From NCBI GenBank assembly GCA_010015655.1, contig ML976679.1, positions 531,901 through 595,900 of the forward strand: DNA of 64,000 nt. Reading direction: 5' to 3'. The position numbers and the translations under genes were made by a program. Positions 37,520 to 47,167 of the stretch are shown here, one piece after another. Origin of the DNA: Bimuria novae-zelandiae CBS 107.79. Its lineage: Eukaryota; Ascomycota; Dothideomycetes; Pleosporales; Didymosphaeriaceae. Within the stretch, counting starts at the first letter, position 1; each line of letters opens with the position of its first letter. The notes below the pieces were generated by a model. That model made no database searches and was not told the origin of the DNA. It saw nothing but the letters and a program-made list of their open reading frames with translations.

Positions 37520-37825
37520 TATAAGGTGCTAATAAATATAGTTATATAAAAGTAGAGGTACTCCTTTTATAGGTAGGTCTAGTATCTATCTTATGTTAGT
37601 ATTATATTTCTTAGTCTAAAGAAAGTAGGAGTATGTAACTTACTAGCTTTATTAATTTTTAAAATAATTTAGTAAATAAGTACTACTCTCCTTATAGTTC
37701 TTCTTAGTATACTTTATTTTATTAAACTTTTTAGCATTCTAGTGTAGTGCTAAGGCAGATAATTCTTATTAATAAAAAGCTATATTTAGTTTTTTAGTTT
37801 TTTACTTTACTTACTATCCTTATTA
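37520..37825 (-). mobile_element. Remnant between two DNA transposons (G3 continuation or unknown ORF)
   Basis: Read on the minus strand, this piece joins in frame with 39938-40090 across the element at 37826-39937, and on the left with the FKVIYI segment across P1. The joined frame begins with a Met-Arg-Arg-His start near 40040, a Ser/Asn-rich acidic stretch, then a Lys/Ile-rich segment closed only by TAA/TAG. It is either a shortened gypsy ORF or an unrelated gene; I do not recognise it. Confidence 0.4.
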
Positions 37826-39937
37826 ACGTGTCCGTGCGCGTGCCGAGCCACTTCGCGTGACGAGCCACCCAACACCATAACAGCTCATGCAAGAATGAGG
37901 CTGCAGAACCACCCACAAACAATATTATTATAAGATTTTCTACTAGGGTAGTCAATCGATAGCTGCGATTAATTTGCACTACTTAAATCTATCTGGAAGC
38001 TTGACGTCGCGGCCGCTGCGTGTAGATTTGCTCGGGGCAGCAGATGCGCCCTCTAAGGCCTCCCCAACATCTGTAGCATTAACAACACGTTTTGGACGCT
38101 TTCTGCTCTGTGCAGATGGCTGAGAAGCCTTTCTCTTACACCTTTAGGATATTTGTAGAGCTTTTTCTGCGTCGCGGGCAGACTTCTGGGCAGCGCGCTA
38201 AGCTGCCTTTTTAGCCCTCTCCTTCTCCTTCGCCTTCTTAGCTGCCTCTCGCGTATTACGCTTTTCCTGCTGCATTTTCTCCTTATATAGCTTAGCTGCC
38301 TTCTTTAGCTCTACTATTTTTACTTTTTAAAGCTGCTGCTGCTTATCCTCTTATTCCTTAATAAATTAATAAACACGTGCCTCCCTCACCTTCCTTAGTA
38401 ACTATAAGATAGCCCTACTCTAATACTCCTAGCGCTATTAAAGATCTAGAGTCTTGCCCTTCTTTCTACGCTTCTCCTTAATAAATAGTACCTGCTTAAT
38501 CCCATCTATCTCATGCTTAAGTAGCTCATTTTAGACAGATAGGTAGTGGAGCGATTAACGAAGCTTCTTTGTATCTTAACTACCCTGATCCTTTACTGCT
38601 AATCGTACAAGCCTATCTATCTTTCTCTAGTCATGATCGCTAAGCCCTAATAAGGAGTTATCGCCTGATTCTTGATCCTGGGCGAACCTATCTAGGATAG
38701 GATTAGGATCAGGTGGCGATATGCCTGTGGCTCTAAAAGAGCTAAGGATAGTTAATTCCTTAAAGGAGGCCTTCCACGCATTCTAGAATAAGGGGAAGAA
38801 GTCGTCTTTAGTGATAGAAGCTAGGCCTTAGCTTCTATAAAGGTATCGTGATAGCTCTACTAAGTATGCTATTAATAGAGGCTTAAACATCGTAACGTTA
38901 AGTAGCTAAAGCGTATAAGTTAAGTAAAGAGGCAGGACAGTAAGCAGGATCCTATACTTATTATAATAGTTAATAAAGTCTATAGTAACATGAGATCCGT
39001 GGCCGTCTATAATTAAAAGATAATATAATTGTCGAGTCTTCTCTTTTATACAGCGATCGAACACCTGCTCAAGCCAGGCAAGCCCGATATCGTTGTTCGT
39101 CTAGCTAGAGGATAATAAGGTAATAAAGACTTCATGTTCTCCTGCCTTAATATCCTCTACCCAGCTTGATTGGATGCCCTTGTTGGCGGCCTCATAAATA
39201 AGGCTTGGCGGCAGAGCTGATCCATCAGCGCAGATACATGCCAGGAGCGTAATCCATGCGCGATTGCCATCTTAGAGTGATGCCCTAACCTCCTTCTTCT
39301 CCCACATTCGTCTGCTGAATATTCTCTTTGATCTACTAACAATACTAATCAGGACGCCTTTTTCATCCATATTATAGATATGACGAGGATCTATGCGATA
39401 TTCATCTATCTTACTATGTAGAAGGTTGAAATAGAGGCGATATTTATCCACTAAATCAGCTTTGTGGCGATTGTTGTCCATCCCGACGGTCCATTAGGAG
39501 ATGAGATGAATGCTGTGTCGGTTGATAAAGCGGGTAACCTAGCTCTCGCTGACTGGCTCCTTTGCTATCGTAGAGGCAAAATTCTGTATCATCTCTCTAG
39601 TAGGAGGTGTATGTCTCTTTGTGAGTCCTTCGATATATCGTACAAGCTCCTGCTCTTGTTGTGGTGTAAGTTTCTGCTGGTTGATATTCTTGGCTTCATT
39701 TGGGGCCTGAACGCGCTTGTGTCTTCGGGACAACGTAGTCCGATCTACACCATAGGTAGCCGCTATTTTTCTATATGAAAATTTTTCTCCTGGATCCAAA
39801 GATTGAATAGCTTCAATCGCATCTTCAATTGCCCCCATATTGGTGGAGTTACGACGCGTCAAAGTTAGTGAGTCATTCAGTCTTTAGGTGTTGGGTGGCT
39901 CGTTACGCGAAGTGGCTCGGCACGCGCACAGACACGT
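37826..39937 (-). mobile_element. Pogo-type DNA transposon (element P2)
   Basis: 2,112 bp, TIRs of about 50 bp starting ACGTGTCCGTGCGCGTGCC, with TA at both flanks (37824-37825, 39938-39939). CGAGCCAC occurs twice per TIR, 17 bp apart (37844 and 37861). It is clearly less RIP-mutated than its neighbours, with GC near normal at its left and right ends. Encodes one minus-strand transposase. Its flanks read in frame when it is removed. Confidence 0.92.
37980..39862 (-). pseudogene. P2 transposase (CENP-B/psq helix-turn-helix plus DDE)
   Basis: Starts at ATG 39862 with a helix-turn-helix region (YRKIAATYGVDRTTLSRR, residues about 28-46) and a CENP-B-type second helix-turn-helix (PPTREMIQNFAS). 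The DDE core follows: NMDEKG near 39370, IIDGHGSHVT near 39000, and LQLLNVTMFKPL near 38930 (third Asp now Asn). A basic coiled-coil tail (KEKERAKKAA, RKRPKRVV) runs to about 37980. Several TAG/TAA stops and at least one frameshift between core and tail disable it. Cut-and-paste transposase by family; inactive as written. The tail resembles that of the element at 47168-49287. Confidence 0.82.
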
Positions 39938-40204
39938 TACTAGACGTTTTGTTGTCTGTAAGGTTAGGGTCTAACGTGACACTACTATTAGTATTAGACT
40001 CGGCATATTCGCTCTCGTTAGAGGAATCGTTAATAGGTAGATGGCGTCGCATGTTACGTCGATGTGGGTAGAGCTCGGCGGAGTGCTTGGACGTATTAGA
40101 TGACGGGTAGGGCAGCTAGTTAAATAGATAGGCGAAAAATAGGAGGCGGCCCTTGTTGGTGGTTCTGTGAAGGGCGAGAAAACGCTTTAAGTACGCCGCT
40201 AATA
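39938..40204 (-). other. Short remnant between P2 and the Tc1-like element
   Basis: Minus-strand ATG near 40050 opens a frame rich in Ser, Asn and Thr (NDSSNESEYAESNTNSS) that runs to the P2 insertion and continues in frame on its other side. See 37520-37825. Confidence 0.4.
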
Positions 40205-41984
40205 CAATGGGTGGAAAAAAGTGGACTATCGCTCACGTGAACTGCCAAGGCGCTAGTTATCTTATCAATAAGGGCACTTGGTCCGTGCCTTAGCTCCAAA
40301 CTGAACACCAGGACTCTATCACCACCTCGTATATAGCGATTTTTTTCGCCAACAACACCCATTATGCCACCTCAACGCACTAGCGGCCGCCCGAACGACT
40401 CTCGCAACCTTACAGAGGCTCAGAAAGGTGCTATCGTAGCCCTACGCAAGCTCTCGAACACTGAATACGCCTATATCGCTGGCGCGATGGGTTTAAGCAT
40501 CTCAACACTACAGAAAGTCTTTAAGAAGGTTGAAAAGGCTTGTGCGGAGGCCTCGCTTGACCCATCGCTTAATAATTTGCTAGCTATAGTCCATGCTACC
40601 TATATTAGTCCCCCTAGAGCTAAACCTAAGGTACGCAACGGCAGCAAGCTTAGTACTTAAATATATAACGCTATTATATAATTTAGCACTTATAATATTA
40701 AAGAATTAACCCGCTACGTCCTCCAAGAGGTCGGGATTACAGTAAGCCGTCCTACACTAGTCAAAATTGCTCACGAGCACCGCGATCACGACCATACCTA
40801 CGCTATTATACGAGGTGTACGCCCAAAGAAGCCTGAGCTTAACGACGATAATATACGCAACCGAGAGCGCTACGTTGCCTAGATCCTTACTACACACAAG
40901 CGCTTTGCTTCTAAGCTTATATTTATTTGCTACGACGAAACTAGCAAATTAATTAGAGGCAGGAATCTTCGCGGAGATAAGTAGTACGTTTAAAGGGCAC
41001 GTAGCGCTCTAGCTAATAAATACGCCCTCCTGTATTGCCTACCCTCTTTCAGCCTTATAATCTACGCTGCTACGTCTACTAATACTACTATTTATAGTCT
41101 AAAACGCCTATATTTAGTATAGGTGGCAGAGAAGGAGGAAGATCGCAAGGAGACACTTAAGCGCGTACGTAAAGCTAATAAGAGGGCTCGCAAATTAATT
41201 AATAATAAAAGGGCCTGTATAGACGTTGCTAGCACCTAGGAGGAGCGCGCTCTTAGTAAGATTAATTATAATATCCTTTACTATAATAAGGCTACTAAGG
41301 CTACTAATTAAGCTACTAGCAAGAAGGGAGGAGCCCTCTAGGCTAGTTATAAAAACCCTGTTACTCTTAATAAGTTCTTTAAATACGAGGACTTTGTATA
41401 TAAAAGTAGGAAGGGCATAAACAGGATCTGGTACGCTAAACGGGTGCTTAAGGACGTTGTTTTTCCCTACTATAAAGCTATACGCGCTAATAACCCTTAT
41501 GCTTAGGTATTCTTAGTATAAGATAACGTCTACCTCTATAGCCTAGGGCTCTAATATTACGCACCTAAAATTAAAGAAAAGGACATACGCTTTACTCCGC
41601 ACTCTCTTAACTTACCCAATCTACACCTAATTAAGCGCTGTTTTAGCAGGCTTAAGGGTTTCTTAGAGGACTATAAAGTAAAGAGCGCGTTAAAATAAGC
41701 TAAAAATAATGCAGTAGCATTCGTACAATCTGTTTAGCAGGAAGATAAGACGATAAGGCAATATATAGCTTATTAACTCTATCCTAATCACTTTCGTGAT
41801 ATGGCTAAAGCTTGTGAAAAAGCTAATTATAATAACAACTTTACGACATAATTTAAATACCTTTACATCTAGTATATTGCTGCTTAAAAGCTACTTTGAT
41901 GGTAAATTCACGATGTAGCTGAAATTTTCGGTGTTCAGCCAAGGAATTTCACGTGAGCGATAGTCCACTTTTTTCCACCCATTG
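40205..41984 (+). mobile_element. Tc1/mariner-type DNA transposon (element M1)
   Basis: 1,780 bp with inverted ends of about 38 bp starting CAATGGGTGGAAAAAAGTGG, flanked by TA on both sides (40203-40204, 41985-41986). One plus-strand transposase fills it. Unlike the four pogo-type elements, its TIR lacks a 17-bp-spaced repeat. Confidence 0.92.
40364..41895 (+). pseudogene. M1 Tc1-like transposase
   Basis: ATG 40364 begins a 98-codon open segment with a helix-turn-helix (TEAQKGAIVALRKL, then GLSISTLQKVFKK). After the first TAA the frame continues with RPTLVKIAHEHRDHD, the first catalytic box CYDETS near 40930, VQDN-like near 41515 (VxDNVY) and PNLHLIKRCF near 41615, where the family has PDLNPIE (Asp and Glu lost by G-to-A). 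All stops are TAA/TAG. Typical Tc1/mariner length for this family is about 500 residues, matching this span. Confidence 0.82.
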
Positions 41985-42615
41985 TAAGGTGGCCTCGGCT
42001 TGGGTCAGCATGCTGCTAGTGTTAAGAATGGCGAGTGGTGTCGAGAGCTGTGCCCCGCGCTCGCGTTCCTGGCGGTAGGGGTGCCGCAATCCGCCGCTTG
42101 GACGACAGCCTGGATGAGAGTGCCATGGTGATGGCGATGAGCTATCCGTGCGAGTGAGAGGAGAGCGCGTGTGTGTTGAAACGCAGAATATATGTGACGG
42201 TTTGATGGCTCTTACCCTATGAGATGGTTACTCCTACCCTTGCTTAGTTGCCACTCACCTTTCTGAGAGGGCTACACCTATCTGGGACTAGCGATGTTTA
42301 CGCTCGTGCATCTACATACTCCGCAGCTTCCAGATAGTACACTCTGGGGAGAGAAAATTACACAATCTTTTCTACTCCGACAATATAATCTAGGCGCCGT
42401 TGTATTGTAACAGCGTACCGAGAGCTCTGCTGCAGGCGCTGACTAAGCTTCCTCGAAGTTAGGGCAGCAGCGTGCCTATGCTAGCTGAAGTGGGTAATCC
42501 GGAGAGCACGTGCGCTCGAGCCATCCGGGGCATGAGTAAGGAGGTTTAGTGGCAAGTTAGCGTCAGAAAACGGCGGCACGGGCACCCGAAAATGGCGGCC
42601 GAAACGTCGTTGGAT
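41985..42615. other. GC-rich interval, no gene seen
   Basis: About 630 bp of GC-normal, apparently non-RIPped sequence between M1 and a solo LTR. No long ORF, no splice structure and no motif recognised. May be original intergenic DNA or part of an unrecognised LTR. Confidence 0.45.
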
Positions 42616-42858
42616 TGTTTAAGGTAGTTATATATAGTAGGTATCGCAGGATTATTATAAATAATTATAAGTAAATAATTATAAGTAAGTAGCAGCCTTA
42701 GCGGGTGCAAACTAGGCTTATAACTATAATATTAAAAAAAAGTATTAAGGTAATCGTTGTTTTAATTGAGAAGCTACTCTATAGAGCTATATAGTGTGGA
42801 TCACGTGCACAGGCCGCACGTACGCGGGTGGCCCAAGCTTCTATACTGAACCGTCACA
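42616..42858 (-). repeat. Solo LTR of the C2 copia family, inverted relative to 30145
   Basis: Reverse complement matches 30145-30381 from TGTGA-GGTTCAGTATAGAAG to GATACCTACTATATATAA. Internal copia sequence is absent on both sides. It abuts and ends the kinase-like pseudogene on its right. No clear target duplication. Confidence 0.65.
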
Positions 42859-43448
42859 CATGAAAGAATCGAGCTCACTAATCTCCGGCTCAGGGTCTGG
42901 ATGTGCCTCTAGAACTCTGCGCAGGTGTCTGTGAAAGTCCTGAATCGTTCTGAAAGGCCCGAAATGATTCGATGGGTCGGACAACCTGGGATCATACAAG
43001 GGCCATCTACGCGAGCGACACCAATACCTTCTAGGGGCGTGATGCGGCGCAGCTCCTCAACCATTTGTTTAGGTTGGTTCAGGATCTTTGTCCTACTTTC
43101 CTCTGGACGCTTGAACCAACCAGCTCCGACTGGCTTTCCGTGTATTCGCTCCATCACAATGTATGCTAGGTTTTGGTTCACGAAAGCGCAGTAGACTCGA
43201 GGGATTGGAATCGAAGTATGCTTCGCGACGAATTGCATAGTCGAAGCCTCGCTAAGGGTAGCGCGGGTACCGTACTTGACGCATATTTTATCCGAAAGAA
43301 ACAGTACGGGGCCATTGGGTTTTCGGAAGCGCTTTATTAGCTTAATAGCGAGGAGTGTTCGGTAGCGTCTGAACGTAGTAGCGTTAATCGGCTGCGGCTG
43401 CGCCGCGTAGGCGGAGCTCACTTTCTCTGAGGTTATTGTAGAGGGCAT
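42859..43448 (-). pseudogene. Phosphotransferase (APH/protein-kinase-fold) family gene, 5' fragment
   Basis: ATG 43448 opens about 148 codons with kinase-fold features: a VKYGT Lys-containing strand, EASTMQFVAKHTSIPIPRVY, AYIVMERIHG (hinge) and the QMVEELRRI helix. Near 43003 the frame is lost by one missing base. The next frame continues with DPSNHFGPFRTIQDFHRHLR and EAHPDPEPEISEL, which fit the same family, until an LTR cuts it at 42858. The catalytic HxD/DxE half is absent. So it is a frameshifted and truncated gene, not RIP-dense. Family assignment is from memory of fungal aminoglycoside-phosphotransferase-like proteins; substrate unknown. Confidence 0.75.
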
Positions 43449-43743
43449 TCTAAATTGCAAGAAGACGTAAAGGCGGGAGAGAGATGTAACGTTACCTGGG
43501 GCAGCTGCGAATCATTCAGCTCCGAATCGCGTGGTTGGGGGCGAGCGCACGGCCTTCGCCGGGGTGGATTTACTTTCAACCGGGAATGGAAACACATTCC
43601 ATATTGTCTCCACTGTCAGGGAGGATGGCTGACCCGCGCCGGCCACAGAGATGCGCGCGAGCTTTGGACAGCCAGTATCTCAGCGCCGATGGTTTTTAAT
43701 CTCGGACATTCTTTTACTGGAACTGCGGACGCTCGCTTATAAC
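43449..43743. other. Intergenic, GC-normal
   Basis: Upstream region of the kinase-like pseudogene and flank of the two-ORF transposon. No gene recognised; the short plus-strand ORF here has no motif. Confidence 0.4.
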
Positions 43744-43867
43744 GCTTTGCAAAAGACCGTCCCGACCCACTTGGGGCGAGTTTCTGAGTGGCTGCACGCT
43801 TTTTAGGTAATCGCTTCCCCGCTTTCATCGCCCTACACCTAAAATTATATGAGAGACGATGTAATAC
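43744..43867 (+). repeat. Left TIR of D2
   Basis: Inverted match to about 47040-47144. Contains GGTAATCGCTTCCCC and ATGAGAGACGATGTAAT, the latter the start region of the transposase in the other arm. Confidence 0.82.
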
Positions 43868-43930
43868 AGGAAAATCAACTTTCTACGAGGTGTATAAAGG
43901 CAGTCAGTTGCCGTGTAGTGAATGTATCAT

Positions 43931-45711
43931 GCCGAGTACTGGCAAAAGGAAGGCAAAACAGGTGTTTGACGCTGGCCGCAACCCTCCAAGGAAGCGCAGG
44001 GCGCCAAAAAAAGCCCCATCGACGAGGGCACCCCTGGCCGTCGTACGATTTACCAGCATAGAGGAGGAAGGACCTACAGAGGAGGAACAACCTCTACTAG
44101 AGGGCGTTAACGACGACGACTTTTATATATACGTTAACAATTACCCTAAGGACGAAAAACCTTAGTTAGCTTAAAGGCCTACGTCGCTAGAGAAAGAGCA
44201 TTCGCGTAATAGGGAGGTATTTAACAATAACAAGCAGGCTTTAATTTTTAGCAAAGTTAACGCGCTAACGCCGCTACTAGAGATTAATAATAATAGCTAA
44301 ACGTGTAATAAGGGGGTATTTAATAAATTACTAGAATTATATAAAGTTAAGCTATACGTTACCTATCGCTAGCGCGCGTTCCTACGCAAGGAGGAAGTTA
44401 GAACTAATTTTAACACTAAAATAAGAATACGTATGTACTTCTGCGCAGAGCTCTAGCAGTAAGTAGACGATATTATATAAGACCTCTTAGAGTTAACTCC
44501 CCCTATTAAAACTACGGTAAAAAACTTAACCGCAGTTATATATATACTATAAATACCTAAGCGATAGAGACTTGCGTAGTCTTTTAAACATAGTAATAGT
44601 ATTACTTTTATACAGGTTGTCGAGCGCGCGTATAAGTTAAAGGAGGAGTCTATTACTAAGATAACTTACGTTAACTTTAATTTAACGCTGTTAGAGCTAA
44701 AAACTAGCTAAAATAATTAGACGCGTAATAGGGGGGTATTTAGCTTATAGAGCTCTTAGAGCTCTTCGCCGTAACTTACTATAACTTAGCGCTAGTTATA
44801 TAACCTGCTAGAAGTTCTCGCACATACTACTATTAGTAAGAACCCTATAGTTGCTATACGTAATTAATAGCGATGCTAGGATACCCACTATAGCAACTAT
44901 TTATACGTATGCTAGGTTAAACGTACGCCCGGGCAACCTAATTATTTTAAGAACTATTACCTGGCGAGTAGCACTATAGTAGTGGCATAGGCGCGCGATA
45001 TAACAAAGGGCAGGTGTATAGTTAACGAGCTACATGACAATATACGCCTAAGTCTCTCGCTGGCCAGAGAGAGGTCTGCAAAGGAGAAGGCGTCACAGAA
45101 ATTAGCCAAAAAAGGTGCCAGATCCGAGCTTAATATAGACGACTTTATAAAGGTTATCGCCGCTAGCTCTCTCTCTATAAGCCAGTTAGCACAGAGTTAA
45201 ATTATTAGCTAGTAGTAACAGGTTAAGACGCTGTCTATAACCTTAGGAAGCTCTTTAACATTAGCATAGTAAGACTTAACTTATAAAAACATAATAGAGC
45301 TTACCTATTAAACTTAGCACTTCTTTAACTAGTAGAAAGACTAAGCACTAGCTAGAGAGCTACCTAAAGTTAATTAGGTGTTTAATAACGTTATTTAACA
45401 GGGGCAAATTAACCTTAATATGCTAATAGATCTGTCTAACGCGGGGATGCCGTACGCCATGTAAAAGTAGCATTTTATGTTACTAGTGCCGTTGCTCCTC
45501 CGCCTCCGCAGGATGGCGATTTGGTGGCGATCTGGGTATAATAGACTTACAGAGAGCGATGAGGAGGGTGCCATAAACGTATATAGAGAGGATTAGGAGC
45601 GTAAACAGCGTGAGAGGTTACGTAGGAAGAGAGATAATTTAGTATAAAAAGCTAGCGACGTTGGTAGAGAGGTTCTATACACTGCGCACAGGCCATTTTC
45701 TAATTAAAATT
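43931..45711 (+). pseudogene. D2 ORF1, unknown Lys/Arg-rich protein, RIP-disabled
   Basis: From ATG 43931 one frame of about 590 codons is interrupted only by TAA and TAG. It begins with a basic N-terminus (TGKRKAKQVFDAGRNPPRKR), then an acidic stretch (SIEEEGPTEEEQ). A motif around RN-x-GVF recurs about three times (44210, 44310, 44725). The middle part has helical segments (VKNLTAVIYI, SFKHSNSITFIQVVERAYKLKEE) and the C-terminus is rich in charged residues (REDQERKQRERLRRKRD). I do not recognise a family. Its basic ends suggest nucleic-acid binding, an inference only. The shared TIRs make it part of the transposon rather than a host gene. Confidence 0.65.
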
Positions 45712-45820
45712 TAACTAAGTCTACGCGTACGCGCGCCTATCTAGTAATAAAGTTACTTATAGAGGCGCTAAGACCTGCTAAAAATACTATACTTTATCCA
45801 CGCTAATAATATCTTTCCCT

Positions 45821-47059
45821 TTATAACTTTTTACCCACAACAGATATCGCAAAACAGACAATATTAATTAATTTAGTAATATTAGTTACACCTTCTCTAG
45901 CTATTAAAGCTAAAGTTTTAGATAATAGCAGGTAACTTTTAGCAACCTTCGCGATATTATCGCAGACACTAATTCTTTAGTGTTATACCTTATTTAGCAC
46001 CTATAGCACCTACCTATAAAACTTAAAGAATCCTCGCGCGGATTCCGCCTAATTATAGTATACGTTCTATACTACCTCCTCTAAGAAGTAGGCAAAATCC
46101 TTATACGTATAAGCGCGTTCGTAGTGCTTTTTTATCTAGTTTTTTAACGCCTTAAAGGTCTGTTTAATTAAGTTAAAATCTGGCGAGTATGGTGGTAAAT
46201 ATTTAAGTACAACGCCCGCCTCCGCGCATAATAAGACGATCTTTTCTAATCTATAAATAGAGGCATTATTAAGGAATATTACTAATTATTTACATAGTTA
46301 AGGATTGCAATAAGGGAGTACTTTATTTACTAGAAACTCCTCTATTAAATCTGCGGTAATTGCTCCTTAGTATAGGACATAATTAACGTAACTATCTATA
46401 TCTATGGCAGGGAGTAAGCTCTACCTCTCTGTGCGTTGCGCTAAGTATTATACGTCTGCTAGCGTATTTATAGGTAACTAGGTATACTTTCTATTACTAG
46501 TTCTCTTATTACAAGCGCTCTCGTCGAGGCAAACAACCTGCTTTAGTTTATATATTTGTTGGTAGCGTGCACGAAACACCTAATAGAGGCCTTTATAGCG
46601 CTCCCTAGTAGCTTTTAACGCAGCTTTTTAACTCTACCTTATGCTAGCGAGAAATCTCGTGATAGTGGCTACTAACACCTGTAAGTCGAAGTCGTCGCAC
46701 AAGAAGGCCTACATCTTATTAAGATATGCTATAGGTTTGCCCCGTAGGAACTCTAACAGGGCGTCTTTATAGCATTAACGCAGCGATAGTGGCTGACCGA
46801 TTTTAATATATCGCGGAGGGTATGGCTAACTAAACGCTTCTAGATTAAGTTAGTATTTCTACATAGTTTTAGTGTTAACTTTAAGAAATCTATAAATCTC
46901 GTGGTTTTTTTACCCTGCCTTTATGCGCTTAATAATCGCCTGCACTATTAACGCCTGCAGTCTATAGCCTATAGGCCTCTTAGGATTAATTAGTATACTA
47001 TACAGAACTCTAGTAATAAGAAAAGTTAGTGTAATTTCCTTAATTACATCGTCTCTCAT
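45821..47059 (-). pseudogene. D2 transposase, Tc1-like DDE_3 type
   Basis: One 413-codon frame from ATG 47059 (inside the right TIR) to TAA 45821-45823, closed only by RIP-type stops. An N-terminal helix-turn-helix region (YRLQALVIQAIIKRIKAG, then NHEIYRFLKVN) precedes the DDE core. The core has VVCLDESACNKRT near 46510, VIFLNNASIYR near 46270 (the second Asp now Asn), and YLPPYSPDFNLIKQTFKALK near 46160 (family PDFNPIE; Glu now Lys). Tc1/mariner-superfamily cut-and-paste transposase by motif; inactive as written. Confidence 0.82.
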
Positions 47060-47144
47060 ATAATTTTGTATGAGCGACAATGAAAGTGGGGAAGCGATTA
47101 CCTAACAAGCGCCCAGAGTGGGTCGGGACGGTCTTTTGCAAAGC
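47020..47144 (-). repeat. Right TIR of D2
   Basis: Inverted partner of 43744-43867, overlapping the transposase start codon. Confidence 0.8.
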
Positions 47145-47167
47145 ACCGATAGCTAGTTCCCGCTATA

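Larger units (their letters stand above)
43744..47144. mobile_element. Two-gene TIR DNA transposon (element D2)
   Basis: 3,401 bp between inverted repeats about 100-120 bp long starting GCTTTGCAAAAGACCGTCCC. The left arm has a 20-25 bp extra stretch. Both arms include ATGAGAGACGATGTAAT at their inner ends. Two convergent RIP-mutated ORFs fill the interior: a lysine-rich unknown protein (plus) and a Tc1/ISL-type DDE transposase (minus) whose start codon lies inside the right TIR. Flanks show no TA; at most a 2-bp AC repeat (43742-43743, 47145-47146). Confidence 0.8.
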
